Below, piece by piece: positions 49,968 through 57,640 of a stretch of 64,000 bases of DNA. The first letter of the stretch is position 1, and each line of letters starts with the position of its first letter. The position numbers and the translations under genes are program-made. Origin of the DNA: Thermosynechococcus sp. CL-1 (GTDB lineage Bacteria; Cyanobacteriota; Cyanobacteriia; Thermosynechococcales; Thermosynechococcaceae). The DNA lies in the NCBI RefSeq assembly GCF_008386235.1, contig NZ_CP040671.1, positions 1,056,001-1,120,000 of the forward strand. Direction: 5' to 3'. The notes under the pieces are model-generated. The model saw only the letters and a list, made by a program, of their open reading frames with translations, did not search any database and was not told the origin of the DNA.

Positions 49968-50351
49968 CTACGCTCCTTCCACAAGGGCACGATAATCCGC
50001 TGCTGAGAGGAGTCCCGTAGGGGGGGTACTGACTTGCACCTTCACCAACCACCCCTCCCCATAGGGATCCGCAGCAATTTGCTCGGGGTTGTCAAGGACT
50101 GCTTGATTGACCTCAATCACGGTTCCTGCGAGGGGTGCATAGAGATCCTCAACGGCCTTGACCGACTCAATGGTGCCAAAGCGTTCGCCGGGTTTTAGGA
50201 CATCGCCAACGGCAGGCAACTCAACAAAGACAATATCCCCCAGTTGATCGACGGCAAAGGCACTAATGCCGAGGGTGGCTGTATCGCCCTCAAGGCGCAG
50301 GTACTCATGGCTGTCGAGATATTGCAGGTCGTCAGGGTAGGTGAGCGTCAT
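49968..50351 (-). CDS. gcvH: glycine cleavage system H protein
   Basis: This 127-residue lipoyl carrier shuttles the aminomethyl group in glycine decarboxylation (photorespiration). The lipoylated lysine is in [34 protein letters not shown] and GEGWLVKVQ are typical. The ATG at 50351 is chosen over the in-frame start at 50393, which adds an unrelated N-terminus. Confidence 0.97.
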   Translation of the reverse strand: MTLTYPDDLQYLDSHEYLRLEGDTATLGISAFAVDQLGDIVFVELPAVGDVLKPGERFGTIESVKAVEDLYAPLAGTVIEVNQAVLDNPEQIAADPYGEGWLVKVQVSTPPTGLLSAADYRALVEGA

Positions 50352-50367
50352 AGCAGATTCCAATCCA

Positions 50368-50565
50368 TCAGGGGCGATCGCTGGCACGGGCAAGGCGCAC
50401 CGCCGTTACAAAGGCTACTAAACTAAGGGGCAGACTGAGGAGCAAAATCACGGTAGTTGGAATGGTTCCCAACTGGGCTTCTCCCGAACTCAGTTCAAAA
50501 ACACAACCCACCGTGGCGATCGCTGCCACACAGGCACCCAATAGGTATAGATAACTCTTGGCCAC
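50368..50565 (-). CDS. small two-helix membrane protein, unknown function
   Basis: The 65 residues contain two hydrophobic helices ([19 protein letters not shown] and [19 protein letters not shown]) and a basic end (RLARASDRP). It starts at GTG with a GAGGA about 10 bases upstream. It lies between def and gcvH in a same-strand run with short gaps (18 and 16 bases), which supports it being real. Confidence 0.6.
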   Translation of the reverse strand: MAKSYLYLLGACVAAIATVGCVFELSSGEAQLGTIPTTVILLLSLPLSLVAFVTAVRLARASDRP

Positions 50566-50583
50566 AGACGATGATCCTCAGGG

Positions 50584-51150
50584 TTAGGCAGCAATGGGAC
50601 GCACGGCACTGGCGGTAAATCCATGCTCTTTGAGTTCGTGGCGCAGTAGGGCTTGGTTCTCGACGCGATCCACAAACATCACCCCCGTCAGGTGATCAAT
50701 TTCATGCTGGATCGCCCGCGCCAGTAGCCCACCCGCCATGATCACTTGGGGACGCCCCCACTCATCTTTGTAGGCCACCTCCACCATGGCCGGACGACGC
50801 ACCTCTAGGTACACCCCCGGAATACTCAGGCAGCCCTCTTGGCAGACTTCAAGGTCTTCACTGAAGTCCTTAATGACCGGGTTAATCATCACCAACGGTT
50901 CTGCCTCGGGGTCATCGGGATGAATATCAATGACAAGAATTTGCTTATTGATGCCCACCTGGGGTGCCGCCAAGCCAATGCCATCGGCACTGTACATGGT
51001 TTGCAGCATTTTCCGCACAATATCGCGGATACTGTCATCCACTTTGCTGACCCGTTTGGCGGGTTGACGCAGCACGCGATCGCCCAAATAGTGCAATTGC
51101 AGGGGCGGATTTTTTAACTTTTTCTTTTCAACAGCCAGAGAGGTAGCCAT
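50584..51150 (-). CDS. def: peptide deformylase
   Basis: This 188-residue metalloenzyme removes N-formyl groups. All three motifs are present: GIGLAAPQVG, EGCLSIPG and the metal-binding HEIDH. The ATG at 51150 gives MATSLAVEKKKLKNPPLQLH. The in-frame ATG at 51180 is less likely. Confidence 0.96.
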   Translation of the reverse strand: MATSLAVEKKKLKNPPLQLHYLGDRVLRQPAKRVSKVDDSIRDIVRKMLQTMYSADGIGLAAPQVGINKQILVIDIHPDDPEAEPLVMINPVIKDFSEDLEVCQEGCLSIPGVYLEVRRPAMVEVAYKDEWGRPQVIMAGGLLARAIQHEIDHLTGVMFVDRVENQALLRHELKEHGFTASAVRPIAA

Positions 51151-51223
51151 AGGACACGCCGAGTTAACACAAAATAACAAAAGTTAATCATTTCCTAGCC
51201 TAACGAATTTTCAAGACTCTCGG

Positions 51224-51565
51224 CTACTTTTCCGTCGAGGCACTGCTGACACTGGGCAGGAGGCGTTGTTGCTCCTCAAGGGCAGCTTTGTAGCGTTCCA
51301 CATCCTCCTCAAGGTGGGCAATTTGCTCATCGCGGGCTTCCATTTCCACGCGAATCGTAAAGATGCGCTGCACCTGTACCCAGACGTTAAAGACCCAAGC
51401 AAAGACGGCACCAATGCCCATGGCCACGATGAGTTCAATGCACAATGGGGCTTGAATCACTTTCCCTTCAAAGAACTTAATACTAACGGGTTCGGTATTT
51501 TGAATACTAAAGAGAACTAAGCCCAAGCCAATGACAAATATCATCAAGAAGTTCAGTTGTCGCAT
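51224..51565 (-). CDS. LapA-domain (DUF1049) membrane protein
   Basis: The 113 residues contain two N-terminal membrane helices (LNFLMIFVIGLGLVLFSIQN and PLCIELIVAMGIGAVFAWVF) and a cytoplasmic coiled coil (RVEMEARDEQIAHLEEDVER). In E. coli, LapA partners the LPS regulator LapB; the role in cyanobacteria is unknown. The ATG at 51565 (MRQLNFLM) is preferred over the upstream in-frame start at 51595. Confidence 0.8.
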   Translation of the reverse strand: MRQLNFLMIFVIGLGLVLFSIQNTEPVSIKFFEGKVIQAPLCIELIVAMGIGAVFAWVFNVWVQVQRIFTIRVEMEARDEQIAHLEEDVERYKAALEEQQRLLPSVSSASTEK

Positions 51566-51673
51566 AGGGCATCCTGTAGCAAATCTAGTCAACAAATTTA
51601 GTCATAGACAGGGATTGTCGCATCGGGCCTCTTGCCAGCGACCAACAATCTTGGGCTAATCATACCACTGTGG

Positions 51674-52039
51674 CTAGTCTTCAATCACTGAATGACTGAC
51701 TTCCACTGCTTGGACATCAATGGTGCCGGGGGGAGTCAAGCGTTGAAACTGGCGATCGCGCACCATCAGGATTTCGCCACAGGCGGGGCATTGGGTTTGG
51801 GTATTATTCAAACTGCTAAATTCAAAGCCACACACTGGGCAAGCCGCCGTCACCAACTTCCAGCGAAACCAAAGTTGTAACCCTGCAAAAAGGAGTACAG
51901 GGGTCAACATCAAGATGAAAAACAGCACCAGAAAGGATTGCACTAACCAGCCTAGCCCCAGTAGCCCCAGTAACCAAGTTACCAGCAACACACTGAACCA
52001 AAAACGTAAGGTGGGGTTTAGGGTAAATCTTAGGGACAT
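51674..52039 (-). CDS. membrane protein with C-terminal zinc ribbon, unknown function
   Basis: The 121 residues contain two adjacent hydrophobic helices (FWFSVLLVTWLLGLLGLGWL and LVLFFILMLTPVLLFAGLQL) and a zinc ribbon with CPVCGFEF and CPACGEIL. The C-terminus is acidic. No function known to me. Confidence 0.7.
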   Translation of the reverse strand: MSLRFTLNPTLRFWFSVLLVTWLLGLLGLGWLVQSFLVLFFILMLTPVLLFAGLQLWFRWKLVTAACPVCGFEFSSLNNTQTQCPACGEILMVRDRQFQRLTPPGTIDVQAVEVSHSVIED

Positions 52040-52117
52040 TGGCCTCCCTCCAAGGGCATTGCCGCTATTCTAGCGTAGTCGCGAGTGTATCCTAAAAAGC
52101 AGGCGTACTGTCCAGCT

Positions 52118-52945
52118 ATGGTAATGCCCTATACTCTCCACGCCGAACGTACTCGCGTTGAAGTGATTCCAGAGCGCGGTGGCCTGATTAGCCGCTGGCA
52201 GTGGCAAGGTCATGAGCTGCTGTACTTGGATCGGGAGCGCTTTGCCAACCCGCAGTTAAGCGTGCGTGGCGGTATTCCCATTCTCTTTCCCATTTGTGGC
52301 AATTTGCCCGAGGATACGTTTCACCACAATGGCCAAACCTATCACCTCAAGCAGCATGGCTTTGCACGGGATTTGCCATGGCAGGTGTTAGATCAGCAGG
52401 AACATCTCTTGAAGCTGGGATTGCAGGATACGCCAGCCACGCGCCAAGTCTATCCCTTTGCCTTTCATCTGACCTTAACCTACACCCTTGCTGCTGATGC
52501 CTTGGCGATCGCCCTTGAGGTGGCTAACCCCGGTGACACCCCCTTGCCCTTTAGCTTTGGCTTACATCCCTACTTTGCCGTTGCTGACAAGCAGCAATTG
52601 CAGTTTGACCTGCCAATCCATGCCATGGTGGATCAGAAAACGCAACAACCCCTCACCTTTAGCGGCACGTTTGACTGGCATGCGGCAGAACTGGATTTGG
52701 CCTGTCGTCCCCTCACGGGTCAAGTGGCTCGCGTCTGTGATCTGCAACAACAGTACTGCCTGACGCTGCGCTACGATACAGCGTTTACAACCCTCGTTTT
52801 TTGGACGGTTCAGGGCAAACCCTACTACTGTCTAGAACCTTGGACTGCCCCCCGCAATGCCTTGAATACGGGGGTAGATCTCCTGCACGTGCCACCACAG
52901 AAGCACCTTACCCTTGGCGTCGAGATTGCTGTTGCCCCCCTTTAG
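52118..52945 (+). CDS. aldose 1-epimerase family protein
   Basis: This 275-residue galactose-mutarotase-fold protein has VIPERGGLISRWQWQGHELL, RGGIPILFPICGNLPEDTF, LKQHGFARDLPW and the catalytic-type SFGLHPYFAV. YYCLEPWTAPRNAL near the end is typical of the YeaD-like glucose-6-phosphate epimerase or Gal-epimerase branch. Substrate not determined. Start ATG at 52118 or 52124; the frame is open from 52085. Confidence 0.88.
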   Translation: MVMPYTLHAERTRVEVIPERGGLISRWQWQGHELLYLDRERFANPQLSVRGGIPILFPICGNLPEDTFHHNGQTYHLKQHGFARDLPWQVLDQQEHLLKLGLQDTPATRQVYPFAFHLTLTYTLAADALAIALEVANPGDTPLPFSFGLHPYFAVADKQQLQFDLPIHAMVDQKTQQPLTFSGTFDWHAAELDLACRPLTGQVARVCDLQQQYCLTLRYDTAFTTLVFWTVQGKPYYCLEPWTAPRNALNTGVDLLHVPPQKHLTLGVEIAVAPL

Positions 52946-52978
52946 GGAGAAAATAGAAAGGTTTTCACAGACGCGACC

Positions 52979-54499
52979 ATGCACCCCGATTTTCAGACCT
53001 TTTGTCAGCTTGCCGAGCAGGGTAACTTCATCCCCATCTATCAGGAGTGGGTGGCGGATATGGACACGCCCGTGTCCGCTTGGTATCGGGTCTGTCGCGA
53101 TCGCCCCTACAACTTTTTGCTCGAGTCCGTCGAGGGGGGTGAACAATTGGCTCGCTACAGCCTCCTCAGTTGTGATCCGCTGTGGGTACTAGAAACGCGG
53201 GGCAACCAAACCACCCAAACCCATCGCGATGGCTCAGTCACCACATTTACGGGCAATCCCTTCACAATTTTGGCCAATTGCCTTGCCCCCTATCAACCCG
53301 TGAAGCTACCACAACTGCCGGGGGGCATTGGCGGTCTTTTTGGTTTTTGGGGCTATGAACTGATTCAGTGGATTGAGCCGCGGGTTCCGATTCATCCTGC
53401 CACTGAAAAGGATTTGCCGGATGGCGTGTGGATGCAGGTGGATCAAATCCTGATTTTTGATCAGGTGAAGCGGAAAATTTGGGCGGTGGTCTATGCTGAT
53501 ACCCGTGAGATGGACTTGAAAACGGCCTATACCTATGCCAGCGATCGCCTAGAGCGGCTTTTGAACGCACTGCAAACCCGTATTCCTGCTGAGGCCACCC
53601 AGCTGCCCTGGCAACCCAGTCGCCACACCCCCAGTTACACCAGCAATACCACCCCAGAAACCTTCCGTGCCAATGTGGAGCGCGCCAAGGACTACATCCG
53701 CGCCGGTGATATTTTCCAAGTCGTTCTCTCCCAACGCCTCAGTGCCCCCTACAGTGGTGATCCTTTTGCCCTCTATCGCTCCTTGCGCCTGATTAACCCT
53801 TCCCCCTACATGGCCTACTTTCAATTTGGCACGTGGCAGATCATTGGCTCTAGTCCAGAAGTCATGGTTAAAGCAGAGCACCACCCTGAAAAACGTGGGT
53901 CTCTCCTTGCCACAGTGCGTCCCATTGCTGGCACTCGCAAGCGGGGGCACACCTACGCCGAAGATCAGCAGCTCGCCACAGAACTCCTCGCCGATACCAA
54001 AGAAGTGGCCGAACACGTCATGCTGGTTGATTTGGGGCGCAATGATTTGGGGCGCGTGTGTCGTCAGGGGAGTGTCACCGTTGAAGAGTTTATGGTGATT
54101 GAGCGCTACTCCCACGTCATGCACATTGTCAGTAATGTGGTGGGCGAACTATTGCCCGATAAAACGGCATGGGACTTATTGCAAGCCTGTTTCCCCGCTG
54201 GCACAGTCAGTGGTGCCCCCAAAATTCGGGCCATGGAAATCATCTATGAATTGGAGGGCTGCCGCCGTGGCCCCTACTCTGGTGCCTATGGTTACTATGA
54301 CTTTGAAGGTCAACTCAATACCGCGATCGCTATTCGCACGATGGTGGTGCAACTGCTAAGCGACCACCAACGCCTCATTCACGTCCAAGCCGGTGCTGGT
54401 ATTGTTGCGGATTCCGATCCGCAGCGGGAATACGAAGAAACCTTGAACAAAGCTCGCGGTTTATTGGAGGCCATCTCTGCGCTGGGCGGCAAGCCTTAA
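52979..54499 (+). CDS. trpE: anthranilate synthase component I
   Basis: This 506-residue chorismate-utilising enzyme for tryptophan synthesis has LLESVEGG, the LLES feedback-binding element. DIFQVVLSQRL, MLVDLGRNDLGRVC, GTVSGAPKIRAMEII and VQAGAGIVADSDPQREYEET are signatures distinguishing TrpE from PabB and salicylate synthases. No TrpG follows. ATG start, 33 bases after the epimerase gene. Confidence 0.93.
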   Translation: MHPDFQTFCQLAEQGNFIPIYQEWVADMDTPVSAWYRVCRDRPYNFLLESVEGGEQLARYSLLSCDPLWVLETRGNQTTQTHRDGSVTTFTGNPFTILANCLAPYQPVKLPQLPGGIGGLFGFWGYELIQWIEPRVPIHPATEKDLPDGVWMQVDQILIFDQVKRKIWAVVYADTREMDLKTAYTYASDRLERLLNALQTRIPAEATQLPWQPSRHTPSYTSNTTPETFRANVERAKDYIRAGDIFQVVLSQRLSAPYSGDPFALYRSLRLINPSPYMAYFQFGTWQIIGSSPEVMVKAEHHPEKRGSLLATVRPIAGTRKRGHTYAEDQQLATELLADTKEVAEHVMLVDLGRNDLGRVCRQGSVTVEEFMVIERYSHVMHIVSNVVGELLPDKTAWDLLQACFPAGTVSGAPKIRAMEIIYELEGCRRGPYSGAYGYYDFEGQLNTAIAIRTMVVQLLSDHQRLIHVQAGAGIVADSDPQREYEETLNKARGLLEAISALGGKP

Positions 54500-54531
54500 C
54501 CAAATGATCAAGGAGCCATCATCTGGTTTTT
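54500..54531 (+). terminator. candidate rho-independent terminator of trpE
   Basis: Immediately after the TAA, CCAAATGAT (54500-54508) pairs with ATCATCTGG (54518-54526) with one mismatch and a 9-base loop. It is followed by five T. Confidence 0.65.
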
Positions 54532-54666
54532 ACATTTACCCCTTAGTCTAATAGGCGGTTGTTGCTAACGTTACCCAGAACACAGGCACTGGGAATGTTG
54601 GAAGAACTACCAATTTCTTGGGGATGTGCCTAAGTATTGGTTTCTTTTGCTTGAGGTTCTGCTGCC

Positions 54667-55284
54667 ATGGCAAACGTCTCCCTTGCTGCCATCACTCCCC
54701 CCGTGGAGGAACGCTGGCGTTCCTCCTCTCGACTACACACGTTTGGCATGGGGGACAGCATCTGGATGGAGCCAGAGCGCATTTGGCTAGTGAGCCGGGG
54801 CGTCGTGCTGTTAAACCTTTTGCACCCCGATGGTGAAGAAGTGGTGGTGGGACTGGCCACCCCCGGTACTGCTTTTGGTTTACCCTTGACCAGTTTAACG
54901 GCCTACCAAGCCAAGGCACTTTCCAAGGCAGAGTTGATGCTCTTTACACTGGTGGAGGTAGAATCCTCACCCAACTTGACCCAAAGCCTTGTGCGGGGTC
55001 TGGCTCGTCGCCTACGGCAAGCGGAAGGTCTTTTAGGAATTACCAGCCATCGCCGGATTGAGGAGCGATTACGCCATTTACTCTTGCTTTTGAAGCAAGA
55101 AATTGGTCAACCCCATCCCCTCGGCACTCGCTATAGTGTTCGCCTCACCCACCAGCAACTGGCAACGGCGATTGGCACAAGTCGGGTGACTATCACACGT
55201 CTGTTGGGCAAACTCAAAGAGGAGCAGTGGCTCACCTACGATCGCGATCGCCACATCATTCTCACCAACGCCGCTCAGATTTAG
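54667..55284 (+). CDS. CRP/FNR-family regulator with NtcA-like DNA-binding helix
   Basis: This 205-residue protein has a short barrel domain (about 1-115) without a clear cAMP phosphate cassette and a C-terminal winged helix, RLTHQQLATAIGTSRVTITR then LLGKLKEEQWL. The recognition helix is close to that of NtcA (SRVTVTRLL type). The N-terminal region differs from NtcA, and it is shorter, so it is a paralogue. The target is unknown. It lies upstream of gifB on the same strand, 250 bases away. Confidence 0.82.
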   Translation: MANVSLAAITPPVEERWRSSSRLHTFGMGDSIWMEPERIWLVSRGVVLLNLLHPDGEEVVVGLATPGTAFGLPLTSLTAYQAKALSKAELMLFTLVEVESSPNLTQSLVRGLARRLRQAEGLLGITSHRRIEERLRHLLLLLKQEIGQPHPLGTRYSVRLTHQQLATAIGTSRVTITRLLGKLKEEQWLTYDRDRHIILTNAAQI

Positions 55285-55410
55285 GTGATTTAGGTTAGTT
55301 CTCCCCTGATCAGGGCACCTCTGGCACAAAAGAGAAGGTTTCTAGTGTAAATTTTTGTAACCACTTGCACTCATGGTGGCAAAACTGTTAAATTAGATAC
55401 AGAAATAAAT

Positions 55411-55490
55411 CGTTCATCTTTGCTAGGAACCACCAAAAAGTTTGGGTGAATAGCGAAGACGGAAGTAGGGCAATGGTCCCGAAGGAACGC
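55411..55490 (+). ncRNA. glnA-type glutamine riboswitch in the gifB leader
   Basis: The leader matches the glnA RNA motif. P1 pairs CGTTC (55411-55415) with GAACG (55485-55489). A second stem pairs TTTGCTA (55419-55425) with TAGCGAA (55451-55457), with an inner CACC/GGTG helix. The conserved GACGGAAGTAGG (55458-55469) and CCGAAGGAACGC (55479-55490) surround a small GGG/CCC helix. In cyanobacteria this RNA binds glutamine and turns on gifB. Here it begins 124 bases upstream of gifB. Confidence 0.85.
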
Positions 55491-55534
55491 GCCTCAGCTG
55501 ACAACAACTAGCCAGTACATCATTTGGGGCGATA

Positions 55535-55990
55535 ATGATGACAACGACACTCACCTATCGCGGCGTTCAATACGAGTACGTTCCTCCGGCAGTCCGTAGT
55601 GAAGCAACCGATGTTGTAGCCAAATATCGGGGTTGGAATTACCACTGCACCCACGCAGTGAATCCTCCGGCTCAACCTGTGCGGGATTTAATCTATCGCG
55701 GTGTGGTCTACCGTACGGGTCAAACGGAAGCTGTGAATACGACAGCAACCACTGCTGCCAACACAGCCAAGGAAGTGAATATGCCAGCGCTTGATCTCAA
55801 TCAACTTTCGCGGGTCATTCTCACCCATCACCACCAAGTGATCAAAAACCGCGAACAATCCCTCCTCACGCGAATGATTGCCCAAATGGGATTGCCTGCG
55901 GCCGCAGGTCACTATTGGAACCAAATTCAGGGCAAAATTAAGCCCCATGTCTGGACAAGCTACGATCGCAGTCATGCCACGATGAGCTAG
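55535..55990 (+). CDS. gifB: glutamine synthetase inactivating factor IF17 (GifB), with DUF4278-like N-terminus
   Basis: The 151 residues have an N-terminal part with repeated YRG motifs (LTYRGVQYEY, KYRGWNY, LIYRGVVYRTG), the DUF4278 signature. The C-terminal ~65 residues (HHHQVIKNREQSLLTRMIAQ, TSYDRSHATMS) resemble IF7/IF17, which bind and inhibit glutamine synthetase when nitrogen is plentiful. The length fits IF17. The glutamine riboswitch just upstream strongly supports the assignment. Two adjacent ATGs exist (55535 and 55538). Confidence 0.85.
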   Translation: MMTTTLTYRGVQYEYVPPAVRSEATDVVAKYRGWNYHCTHAVNPPAQPVRDLIYRGVVYRTGQTEAVNTTATTAANTAKEVNMPALDLNQLSRVILTHHHQVIKNREQSLLTRMIAQMGLPAAAGHYWNQIQGKIKPHVWTSYDRSHATMS

Positions 55991-56034
55991 CACAGGGGTG
56001 TGATTGTCCTCTCTCAAGACTGATTCGTAACGGC

Positions 56035-56069
56035 ACTCGCATGGGAGTTATCTCTGGTGCGAGTTTTTT
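56035..56069 (+). terminator. rho-independent terminator of gifB
   Basis: ACTCGCA (56035-56041) pairs with TGCGAGT (56058-56064), followed by a T-run to 56069. It lies 45 bases after the gifB stop codon. Confidence 0.75.
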
Positions 56070-56107
56070 ATTTCAGCCTAGGGCGTCAAGCAATGGCTGC
56101 ACTTGGC

Positions 56108-56656
56108 CTAAGTTAGCCATTCAATCTCATTAAGATCAAAATCAAGATCGAGATCGATCTCCGCCAAGTCCTCTGGATCGGCCACCTTCTTCAGGGAGGC
56201 AAGGGATTGTTTTGAAGGCTTGCGACTTTGGGGAGTTGGGCGCTTGATATCCGACAGTGTGGCCTTCTCGATGCGCGTCCTTTCTTTGAGGGCATTGGGG
56301 TTGACGTATTCTAGGAAGAAGTTTACTGTTTCCTGTTTTACCCAGCCATTGAGGACAGCCAAGGCACCGAAGCGATAGCTGGTCTGCCATTGTTCTTTGA
56401 GAATTTGCTGAATTTGTTCCTCAGTCAGTAAACTGGCCTTTTTGAGATAAAAACCGATGGGATGTTTTTCTTTACCTTGGCTGAGTTTTGGCCACTCTTC
56501 TACAAAAAAGTCAATGGTTTCTTGGGGCAACCAACCATGGAGGGCAACAATTTCACCAAAGCGCAAGTTGGTATAAATGCTTTTTTCCATTAAGGCGACT
56601 TGGAGTTGGCCTCGTGTAATTAACCCCGCCTTGAGTAGTAATTCACCAATTCTCAT
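56108..56656 (-). CDS. stand-alone MshEN-like (type II secretion E N-terminal) domain protein
   Basis: This 182-residue protein has two MshEN-type modules: MRIGELLLKAGLITRGQLQV with RFGEIVALHGWLPQETIDFF, then IGFYLKKASLLTEEQIQQIL with RFGALAVLNGWVKQETVNFF. The C-terminus is basic, then strongly acidic (DLAEIDLDLDFDLNEIEW). There is no ATPase domain. MshEN modules of PilB/MshE bind c-di-GMP, so a regulatory or adaptor role is possible. The ATG at 56656 is chosen over 56698. Confidence 0.75.
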   Translation of the reverse strand: MRIGELLLKAGLITRGQLQVALMEKSIYTNLRFGEIVALHGWLPQETIDFFVEEWPKLSQGKEKHPIGFYLKKASLLTEEQIQQILKEQWQTSYRFGALAVLNGWVKQETVNFFLEYVNPNALKERTRIEKATLSDIKRPTPQSRKPSKQSLASLKKVADPEDLAEIDLDLDFDLNEIEWLT

Positions 56657-57076
56657 GATTGCCCCTACGAGTAGAAAATCATCAACTTTCAACAACAATG
56701 GGACATCAATTGGGTAAAGCCCCTTTCACAGGGATCGAACATCCTTGCAGCAGCCAACGCCGCTGTAGGACGGGTCACACATTTTTGTGCTTATTGTGTT
56801 TAGGCACAATATGTTATGACATATTTCAGAAAAGGGCTGCCGTTTTTTCAAGGACATACATCCGTTACTCTTGACAGTACCTCTCACAATAGCTGAAGTT
56901 ACGCGAAACTCCTAATTGTAACAAATCTTAATACAGCTCTTTTCAGAGGGATCTCTTCACACGAATTCAGCGTGGCCAGTAGAGCTCTTTTAAGAGAAGC
57001 TAGATGTTCGGATGTCAGTTTAGCCAAGGCTGAAAAAGCGGCAAAAATGCTCACCTCATCCTGTGTGAGCGGTTAA
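56657..57076. other. intergenic region without supported gene; two inverted repeats
   Basis: About 420 bases separate the MshEN-like start and the fmdB relic. ATATGT-TATG-ACATAT (56809-56824) is a perfect inverted repeat, and TTGTGC/GCACAA form a looser hairpin just before it. Promoters for the MshEN-like gene should lie here, but no canonical boxes are convincing. No RNA gene is recognised. Confidence 0.3.
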
Positions 57077-57277
57077 TTAGTGATTGAGCATCCACCGGCG
57101 ACCGCAGGATTGCTGCTGAAAGCGGGGAGGCTTGGGTTCTTGGGGCGATCGCTGCACCAGTTCTGGGTCACTCCCCCGCGAGGGTCGGGGCAAGGCGGAA
57201 GAGAGATTTACCGCTGGCACTGAAAAAATGCGTCGGCCAAGCTGCTGACACTCTGGACAAAAGGCGGGTTCACTAGA
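57077..57277 (-). pseudogene. fmdB: 3' relic of fmdB (zinc-ribbon protein of the formamidase locus)
   Basis: The minus strand reads SEPAFCPECQQLGRRIFSVP, AVNLSSALPRPSRG and ends RRWMLNH before TAA at 57077-57079. From memory this is the C-terminal two thirds of FmdB-type regulatory proteins, whose ribbon has a Cys pair and whose C-terminus ends WMLxH. The N-terminal half with the first Cys pair is missing, and a stop (57278-57280) lies just upstream in frame. It is a broken gene fused to the fmdA relic by deletion. Confidence 0.6.
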
Positions 57278-57525
57278 TTAGTCCCAAACTGCCTTTGCGG
57301 CCTTCGGGAAGTGATCCGTCAGGAAACTGCCCCCATTTTCTTTGCTGTCATTATTTGGCCGTCCGTCCAATCCTTGCACTCAATGCGAAACACATCACCG
57401 GGATTGACTGAAACCACTGCGGGGATCTCTGGATGCCAGCGATTATGCCCCGGCAGTTCTTGCTGATCCATGGGCTTAGTCAGATCCACTTTGAACAGAG
57501 TCTTCGGTATAGGGACGGACTCCAA
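57278..57525 (-). pseudogene. fmdA: 5' relic of fmdA (formamidase/acetamidase)
   Basis: The first ~55 residues read KTLFKVDLTKPMDQQELPGH, NRWHPEIPAVVSVNPGDVFR and IECKDWTDGQI, which is the FmdA N-terminus. The open frame ends at 57319. Another frame continues NNDSKENGGSFLTDHFPKAA and KAVWD, which in intact FmdA lies roughly 50 residues further on. It then meets a stop at 57278-57280. At least two deletions have removed most of the 400-residue enzyme, including its active site. TTG start at 57525. Confidence 0.7.
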
Positions 57526-57640
57526 CGATTGGCAGTGTGCTCACCTGTAACTCAGTACCCATGAGCAATTATTGAGATGTTGTTTAGATTTAGTATTGGA
57601 GCAGGTCTTCAGGACAGCTGTATCTCCAGATACGAAAACA

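Noticed and set aside
54667..55284. Calling this gene ntcA
   Set aside because: Only the DNA-binding helix is NtcA-like; the N-terminal half and the length differ.
56727..56745. GGGATCGAAC resembling a tRNA T-arm
   Set aside because: The flanking bases on the minus strand do not form a 5-bp T stem, and no acceptor, D or anticodon arm can be folded around it.
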